Assembly (NCBI GenBank): GCA_019931245.1 | Contig: JAINDL010000132.1 | Coordinates: 1-36,431 of the forward strand | Source of the DNA: Bryobacteraceae bacterium CoA2 C42 | GTDB taxonomy: Bacteria > Acidobacteriota > Terriglobia > Bryobacterales > Bryobacteraceae | Reading direction: 5' to 3' | Length of the DNA stretch: 36,431 nucleotides | In this document: one piece after another, positions 31,710-36,431 of the stretch | Layout: each line of letters starts with the position of its first letter | Numbering within the stretch: position 1 is the stretch's first letter | Notes under the pieces: model-generated | The model's database searches: none | What the model was told of the DNA's origin: nothing | Seen by the model: only the letters and a program-made list of their open reading frames with translations | Translations under genes and position numbers: made by a program

Positions 31710-33788
31710 TCAGTCCTTCCTTTCCTCCTCGTGAAGATCCATGTCGAGCTGCTCGATGAAGCCGGGCTTGGTGGGCGGTCGGCCGTTCAGTTCGGTGACG
31801 AAAGCAGCTTCCATTGGCGATTGGGGAACGAACTCGGGACGGCTGATGACGTTGCGGGTTCGATCCGGGGGGAGTTGCGGTTCGATGCCGGCTTCTCCGA
31901 TCGCTACAAACTTTGTTGGCGGGGGGATGGCGGCTCGTTGCTTGAGAACAGGGTCGGTGAAGTAGAGAATCTGGGTTCCGTAAATGGGGTGTTGGCCGCT
32001 GACGAAGATCAGCATGTCGCCGGGGGCGGTGATGCGCTCGTTGGCACCTTCGCCGGACTTCTGCGGTGGCTTCAGGCGCATGACTTCGTCTGGCGTCACG
32101 AGGGGCCTTTCGACCTGGTCGACGGTGGCGCTCATGTGGTTGGCGATGGGCGCGAGGCGGGAGCCGGAGAAGTTGAAGGTCGCCTTCTGGATCGTCTTCG
32201 TTCCGGTCATCTTGGAGAGCAGTTCGGCGGTGTCGAACTGGTTGGGAGCGTAGGCGGCGCGGACGTGGCAGTTCGAAACGATGCTTTCGTTGGGGCCGTA
32301 TTCGTCGACGATTTGGCGGATGTCCTGCGTGATGAGATAGGCCTTGAGGCCATAGCCGGCCATGTAGGAGAGAGCGTCGGCGAAGATTTCCATTCGCTTG
32401 AGCGAGGGGAATTCGTCGATCATGAAGAGCAGCCGGTGGCGGTTGCGCTTCTGGGCGGCGCCTTCGAAGTCCATCCGCTCGGTGAGGCGGTTGACGATCA
32501 TGGTGAAGATCAGCCGGATGAGTGGGCGCAGGCGGATTTTGTCCGATGGCGGGACGACGAGGTAGAGCGATACGGGGCGGGTGTGGTTGACGAGGTCGTT
32601 AATGGTGAAGTCGCTGGCGGCGGTATTCTTGGCGACGAGCGGATCACTGTAGAGCGTCAATGCGGTCTTCGCGGTTGATAGGACGCCGGAGAAGTCTTTG
32701 TCCTCTTTGTCGAGCATCTCGCGGACCTTCTCGCGGACGACGGGATGGGTGGTGGTTCGTTCCCCATCGGGTGTCGTCCATTGATGGGTTCTTTGGGGAT
32801 CGTGGGGGAAGTTTTCGAGTTCGTTCAGGGTGTCGCGGAAGCTCTGGCCAGGCTTGGTGAAGGTGGCGGCGAGATTGCCGAGGCTGGCCTCGCGGCCTGC
32901 GGCTGCGGCGGCGTAGCAGACGTGGAGGATCATTCCGGTCGTGATCGATGCCGCGGCATCCTGCCAATAGCGCTCCATCGGGCTGTCCTCGCCGGTGCGG
33001 ACGATCATGTCGGCGACGTTCTGCGCGTCGGACACGTCGCGGGGCGTGCCGATGCGGACCTCGGCGAGGGGATTGAAACGGGAGCCGTTGGCTACTTCGA
33101 CGGGAGAGAACTTGAAGCAGAGGTGGCCGGCCTTGGCGCGGAAGCCAGCGGTGCGGGCCCAGTTCTCGCCCTTGATGTCATAGACGACGGCGGACTCCGA
33201 CCAGGCGAGGAGCGTCGGGATGACGAGGCCGACGCCCTTGCCGCTGCGGGTTGGGGCGAAGGCGAGAACGTGCTCGGGACCGTTGTGCCGTAGGTAGTGG
33301 AGATGGCGCGTGGTGGGGTTGAGCCAGCCGCCGACGTAGACTCCCTGGTGGGCGTTGAGGAGGCCGGTGGATTGGATGTCGGCGGCGCTGGCCCAGCGGG
33401 CGGAGCCGTGCAGGTCCTCTGTATTGGCGGAAAGGCGACGGGCGCGGTGGAGGTTGAGGCCGTAGACGATCAGGACCGTGACGGCGGAGCCGACGACCAC
33501 GATCAGCGCTCCGGCTAAGAGGGGCTGCTTCACTTGGAGGTTGGTGGTGTTGCTGTGCTGAATGAGCCAGAGGGCCCAGGCGGTGGGCTGGTAGATGGCG
33601 TGGCCGGAGTGGACGAGGATGGGTTGGCCGAGTGCAGGCTGGTAGCGGAATTGGTGGGCGATGAATTGCGTGGCGGCGACGTTCACCGTGGCGAGAAGGG
33701 CGAGCCCGGTCAGCATCGCCGACCAGTTGTAACCGCCGACGAAGCCGGGGTCGGTAGGCGTCCTGTATACCTTTGGCTCGCGTGGCAT
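31710..33788 (-). CDS. traG: TraG/VirD4 type IV secretion coupling protein
   Basis: The 692-aa ATPase has two N-terminal membrane segments (about residues 25-45 and 90-112), Walker A with Lys184 in FAPTRSGKGVG, and Walker B with Asp458-Glu459 in LLFMIDEFPSL. Further family segments are VVYDIKGENWARTAGFR, FNPLAEVRIGTPRDV and AYLITQDIRQI. It docks the DNA-relaxase complex to the transfer channel and pumps DNA. It is complete. The relaxase is not seen in this window, so it is either to the right or absent. ssb follows directly. Confidence 0.95.
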   Translation of the reverse strand: MPREPKVYRTPTDPGFVGGYNWSAMLTGLALLATVNVAATQFIAHQFRYQPALGQPILVHSGHAIYQPTAWALWLIQHSNTTNLQVKQPLLAGALIVVVGSAVTVLIVYGLNLHRARRLSANTEDLHGSARWASAADIQSTGLLNAHQGVYVGGWLNPTTRHLHYLRHNGPEHVLAFAPTRSGKGVGLVIPTLLAWSESAVVYDIKGENWARTAGFRAKAGHLCFKFSPVEVANGSRFNPLAEVRIGTPRDVSDAQNVADMIVRTGEDSPMERYWQDAAASITTGMILHVCYAAAAAGREASLGNLAATFTKPGQSFRDTLNELENFPHDPQRTHQWTTPDGERTTTHPVVREKVREMLDKEDKDFSGVLSTAKTALTLYSDPLVAKNTAASDFTINDLVNHTRPVSLYLVVPPSDKIRLRPLIRLIFTMIVNRLTERMDFEGAAQKRNRHRLLFMIDEFPSLKRMEIFADALSYMAGYGLKAYLITQDIRQIVDEYGPNESIVSNCHVRAAYAPNQFDTAELLSKMTGTKTIQKATFNFSGSRLAPIANHMSATVDQVERPLVTPDEVMRLKPPQKSGEGANERITAPGDMLIFVSGQHPIYGTQILYFTDPVLKQRAAIPPPTKFVAIGEAGIEPQLPPDRTRNVISRPEFVPQSPMEAAFVTELNGRPPTKPGFIEQLDMDLHEEERKD

Positions 33789-33798
33789 TGGTGGGTTC

Positions 33799-34782
33799 TT
33801 AGCGCGCTAGCGCGTGGGACCGTTGGCGGTCCTGGTTCGGCTTGAGCTGGGCTACTTGGTTGGAGTAGGCGACGAGGACGTTTTGGGCTGGACTGGCTGG
33901 ACCAGGCAGCAGGTGCTTTTCGTGCGCCACGGCGCTCTTGGCGCTGAGCCGCTGGATGATGTGGTGGTCCGTCTCGCCGATCAGTTCGCCGCGGTACTTG
34001 CCGGAGCCGGTGTCGGCTGGGTAGGTCCGGGCTTGGTCGCCCATGATTTTGCGGGTGAGGGCTTCGGCTTCGGCCAGAGATTCGTTGATGGCTTGGGCGC
34101 TGGTTGGACGGCGGCCGTCGACCTCGCCGTCGAGAACCTTTTCGGCTTCGAGCTTGGCCATGCCTCGCGAGGCTACCGGATCGCGGTGTTCGGTGGCGGT
34201 CTCCTTCTCGGTGATGGCAACGGCGGCGTTGCCGCGTTCGAAGGCAGCAACGTGCTCGGAGGTTTCGGTTCGGAGCTGCTTTCCCCGCTCGAGATCGAGC
34301 AGGTAATCCGCGGCGCGGTGAGCATCTTTGGCGGCGCGGAAGATTTCGTTCTTGTCCTCACTGAGCGATTTGATCCAGGACTGGACGTAGGCGGCGTGCT
34401 GCTCGGGGTTGTGGGGGATGCCGCGCTCGGCGGCGAGGAAGACGCTGGTGAGTTCGGCGCGGAGTTCCTCCTTGGCGTAGTTGGGATCGCCGAAACGGTA
34501 GCTTTCGTTGAGAGTTTGGCGGTTCAGGCGGTCAGGATGGCCGCTCCAGTGGGCGAGTTCGTGGAGGGCGGTTCCGTAGTAGTGGGCGGCGGTTTTGAAG
34601 GCGGTGCCTGGTGGGAGGTGGATGTTGTCGGTGGATCGGCTGTAGAACGCGCGGTCGTTCTGGTCGTGGATGATTTTCGCGCCGGAATTGTGGAGGATCG
34701 ATTCACCGGATTCGGCGATTTCCCATTCTGTGCGCTGTTTTGGGACGTTGTGGTCCGCAAAAACTCCATCCGAGCCCTGCAC
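33799..34782 (-). pseudogene. ArdC-like zincin/KfrB-domain protein, 5' end lost to an IS
   Basis: The open frame gives 327 aa but only the part from 34748 down is original. It holds a zinc metallopeptidase-like domain (YGTALHELAHWSGH, with HELAH) followed by FGDPNYAKEELRAEL and a C-terminal part with YRGELIGETDHHIIQRLSAK, like the KfrB domain of plasmid proteins. ArdC/TraC proteins normally have an N-terminal ssDNA-binding domain of about 120 aa before the zincin; here that part is missing. The first dozen residues (VQGSDGVFADH) are read from the IS end, where a GTG at 34780-34782 might restart translation. ArdC proteins protect incoming DNA against restriction and cover transferred strands. 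Whether the remnant works is unknown. Confidence 0.8.
34749..34777 (+). repeat. Left terminal inverted repeat of the IS
   Basis: It reads TGTGGTCCGCAAAAAC at the outer end and continues to TCCGAGCCC at 34769-34777. It pairs with the right copy with four mismatches (positions 4, 17, 18 and 20). Confidence 0.85.
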
Positions 34783-34788
34783 TATCGT

Positions 34789-35907
34789 TTAAGCGGCCTC
34801 CTTCACCAGGCGATACTCGTGATGTAAGCCGCCAAGTACCGGTGTTTTCGTTAACCGGTATCCGACTGGCAGCTTGTGCCGGTGGTCACTGGCCGGAACA
34901 GGCTCTTGGCTGGGTTCCGGAATGCCAGGTCCTAAAGAACTGTGAGGCCGGCCTCGGTTATAGTGAAAGGCCCATTCTTTGACAATCCTCCGCAGATGGC
35001 CTTCGCTGAGCGGAATCAGGAAATCTAGACACTCCCGGCGAAGACTGCCACCGAGGCGTTCGCAGTAGGCATTCGCCTTCGGCGCCCGTACCGGCGTTCG
35101 GAGAACGCGCACGCCGAGCCGCGTTACCGCCTTGTCGAGTTCCTGGGAAAAGATGCTGTCCCGGTCGTGGAGCACGAATCGGTACGGATGGTTGCCGGGC
35201 AGAGTTTCCCGGAACTGCTGCAGGGTCCACTCCGCCGTCGGACGGGCGGTCACATTGTGATGGAGAGTACGGCGGCTTCCCACTTCCATCAGCACGAAGA
35301 CGTAGAGAATCCGAAACGTGGCCGTCATCACGACAAAGAAGTCGCAAGCCACGATCCCTTTGGCGTGATTGTGGACGAAAGGGAGCCAGCGCTGCTTGGG
35401 CTCTGGCGTGCGCACCGGGCCGCCACGGCGCAGATACTTCGCGACCGTCCGAGAGGAAACCAGGATTCCCAGTTTCAGATGCAGTTCGTTGGCGATCCGT
35501 TCCTGTCCCCAGGTGGGATTGTCTGCCGCCACCTCGCGGATCAACGCCTGGAGGTTCTTGGGCAGGCGCGGTCGGCCCGCTGTCTTCGACTTCCAACGCC
35601 AGAAGAGGCGGAATCCCTGGCGGTGCCAACGCAGGAGCGTGTCGGCTTGTACGTTCACCAGCGCGTTGCGCCACGCGAACCATTGACTCAGGGCCGCCAT
35701 CATCCAGCGGGTGGAATCGTCGGCCCGCCGAGGCCTGACCTTCCGCTCCTGGAACAGGGCCAACTGCTTTCGCAGGAAGAGGTTCTCGGCCACCAACGCC
35801 GCCCGAGGACGTGCGGCGAGGGCAACCAGTCGGACCAGATCAACAGCAACCAAAGACAGTGTCCGCAAGCAATGCACTACAGCGGGGAAGCTCAAGGAAC
35901 TCGACAT
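34789..35907 (-). CDS. IS transposase with rve-type DDE integrase core
   Basis: The 372-aa protein has an N-terminal helical region (LVAENLFLRKQLALFQERKV), an HTH (NPTWGQERIANELHLKLG, VSSRTVAKYLRR), and a retroviral-integrase-like core. The DDE residues are the Asp in IVACDFFVV, the Asp in VLHDRDSIF, and the Glu in NAYCERLGGSLRRECLD. A tail ending YRLVKEAA follows the WAFHYNRGRPHSSLG motif. It is full length with no frameshift, and is not encoded as two overlapping frames as in IS3. ATG 35907 has no clear ribosome-binding site. Related IS transposases are common in Acidobacteria. Confidence 0.9.
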   Translation of the reverse strand: MSSSLSFPAVVHCLRTLSLVAVDLVRLVALAARPRAALVAENLFLRKQLALFQERKVRPRRADDSTRWMMAALSQWFAWRNALVNVQADTLLRWHRQGFRLFWRWKSKTAGRPRLPKNLQALIREVAADNPTWGQERIANELHLKLGILVSSRTVAKYLRRGGPVRTPEPKQRWLPFVHNHAKGIVACDFFVVMTATFRILYVFVLMEVGSRRTLHHNVTARPTAEWTLQQFRETLPGNHPYRFVLHDRDSIFSQELDKAVTRLGVRVLRTPVRAPKANAYCERLGGSLRRECLDFLIPLSEGHLRRIVKEWAFHYNRGRPHSSLGPGIPEPSQEPVPASDHRHKLPVGYRLTKTPVLGGLHHEYRLVKEAA

Positions 35908-35955
35908 GGATTGCCCAGGATCGCACGTTACAAAACGTTACTGGCCTGCCCTTGC

Positions 35956-35984
35956 GGGCTCGGACGAGGTTTTTGCGGACTACA
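35956..35984 (-). repeat. Right terminal inverted repeat of the IS
   Basis: On the plus strand it runs GGGCTCGGACGAGG and ends TTTTTGCGGACTACA at 35984. It is the inverted counterpart of 34749-34777. Confidence 0.85.
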
Positions 35985-36422
35985 GGCACACCCGACGAAG
36001 TACTGGTTGGGGAACCTTGCGGCGGACACGAGCTTGGCGACCCTGGTAGCGACGGCCCAGCGCCGATGGATCATCGAGCGGGACTACGAAGAGCTGAAGC
36101 AGGAGCTTGGCCAGGGGCACTACGAGGGGCGCGGCTGGCGGGGATTCCATCATCCTGCCACAACTTCCTGCCACAACTTCCCCTGCCGCTTAAGGGTATT
36201 GCCGCTTACGGCTTTCTGATCGCGGAACGAAGCCGTTTTCCCCCTCAGCCCGCGCTGGACCGCTCCAACTTGCCCTACCCGAAGTTCCACCGGACGGGAA
36301 GCCGCGCGGGGCGGGCACAACGCCATAACCCCCGGTCGATTGCGACTCTGCGCATCCTGGTCTCCAGAGTGCTGGCAGGGCGGCTTCCGTGTTGCCCGCT
36401 TTGTTGTGCCGTACTTCTATAA
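35985..36422 (+). pseudogene. 3' remnant of an IS701-type transposase gene
   Basis: The remnant begins at the IS end. One frame reads PTKYWLGNLAADTSLATLV, then RRWIIERDYEELKQELG and HYEGRGWRGFHH, which match the C-terminal catalytic part (with the ERDYxELKxELG glutamate region) of IS701-family DDE transposases. Near 36154-36200 the frame changes. A 13-bp tandem duplication and about 16 further extra bases interrupt it, and the other frame resumes at GIAAYGFLIAERSRFPP and ends with HNPRSIATLRIL to 36422. The 5' two thirds are absent. It is clearly inactive. Confidence 0.82.
36154..36179 (+). repeat. 13-bp tandem duplication in the IS701-type remnant
   Basis: CCTGCCACAACTT is present at 36154-36166 and again at 36167-36179, identical. 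It lies at the point where the reading frame of the transposase remnant breaks. Removing one copy does not by itself restore the frame, so at least one further indel is present. Confidence 0.92.
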
Positions 36423-36431
36423 CACAGTAGT

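Larger units (their letters stand above)
34749..35984 (-). mobile_element. Insertion sequence, 1236 bp, single DDE transposase
   Basis: The ends are defined by 29-bp imperfect inverted repeats, 34749-34777 and 35956-35984, which match at 25 of 29 positions and start with TGT. They enclose one transposase gene (34789-35907). The left flank is the ArdC-like gene, the right flank is an IS701-type transposase remnant. The 4 bases outside the left end (ACGT) and the right end (GGCA) differ, so no target duplication is seen. TGT ends with a single rve-type transposase are seen in the IS481 family, but I do not assign the family firmly. Confidence 0.85.
28235..36431. mobile_element. Integrated conjugative or mobilizable island at tRNA-Gly (left part)
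   Basis: From the tRNA end onwards base composition drops visibly and all complete genes are of mobile-element type. These are int, a xis-like gene, traB, traF, ssb, traG and an ArdC-like remnant, all on the minus strand, with gaps of 53 bp or less between them up to the IS. There is no mating-pore (VirB/Trb) gene or relaxase in the window, so it cannot be told whether the element is self-transmissible. The stretch 28235-28382 holds no gene. The right end is beyond the window. Confidence 0.82.

Noticed and set aside
33803-33814. Perfect 12-bp palindrome CGCGCTAGCGCG
   Set aside because: It is in the last codons of the ArdC-like gene, has no loop or T run, and such palindromes occur by chance in GC-rich DNA; no operator role can be supported.
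34778-35879. TGCACTA present at 34778-34784 and 35873-35879, first taken as a target duplication of the IS
   Set aside because: Both copies lie inside the inverted repeats, the second one within the transposase coding region, so they cannot flank the element.
36154-36200. Idea that removing the 13-bp duplication repairs the IS701-type transposase
   Set aside because: Deleting 13 bp leaves the downstream part in the wrong frame, and about 16 further extra bases are present; the gene also lacks its 5' part.

Overview
This is a GC-rich (by eye about 65-70%) bacterial chromosomal segment, densely packed with genes on both strands. LptE, two Tat-type secreted oxidoreductase proteins, phosphatidylethanolamine synthesis and hydroxysqualene dehydroxylase indicate a diderm that makes hopanoids. 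The gene set, with a fused TrpE-TrpG, an M28 peptidase and many secreted hypotheticals, fits Acidobacteriota (Solibacter/Bryobacter-like). That placement is inference from gene content; no rRNA is present to test it.

Layout. 1-303: two tandem copies and a partial third copy of a 92/93-bp unit, each full copy a long hairpin followed by T7 (terminator-like). 304-6302 (+): an XRE regulator with a periplasmic-binding-like domain, fused anthranilate synthase, a Cys/His-rich membrane protein, then a tightly coupled run (36-aa membrane peptide, HpnE, secreted Ig-like protein, DinB) joined by three TAATG junctions. 6283-7595 (-): RidA and PyrD. 7750-9657 (+): hybrid histidine kinase with a degenerate Hpt domain. 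9614-11928 (-): group II PLP decarboxylase and a DapA-like aldolase. 12024-13924 (+): BsuPI-domain protein, ribosomal protein S20, and a TonB-type protein broken by a 14-bp tandem duplication. 13914-17968 (-): a five-gene operon psd-pssA-(Asd-like)-lptE-holA, in which the Asd-like protein lacks its catalytic Cys and His. 18002-24940 (+): M28 peptidase, GMC oxidoreductase with its small subunit, YihY, Tat-exported Gfo/Idh/MocA protein, AccA and a small Cys-containing membrane-anchored protein. 25044-28136 (+): efflux adaptor, ABC ATPase without a permease, and an OxyR with both redox cysteines. 28160-28234: tRNA-Gly(CCC).

From the 3' end of the tRNA to the window end lies an integrated conjugative or mobilizable island of visibly lower GC. 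On the minus strand, in transcription order, it carries a truncated ArdC-like protein, TraG/VirD4 coupling protein, SSB, TraF peptidase, TraB, an excisionase-like HTH protein and a tyrosine integrase facing the tRNA. The genes overlap or nearly abut, so DNA transfer and excision functions probably share one transcript. An insertion sequence (34749-35984, 29-bp imperfect terminal inverted repeats) replaced the 5' part of the ArdC gene and abuts the 3' remnant of an IS701-type transposase. No target duplication is seen and the two flanks belong to different genes, so a rearrangement accompanied or followed insertion. The right end of the island is outside the window.

The best candidates for something undescribed are the catalytically dead Asd paralogue inside the phospholipid/LptE operon, the Cys/His-rich membrane protein coupled to TrpEG, the 36-aa peptide coupled to HpnE, and the tandem terminator repeats. 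I see no CRISPR array, toxin-antitoxin pair or recognisable defence system.
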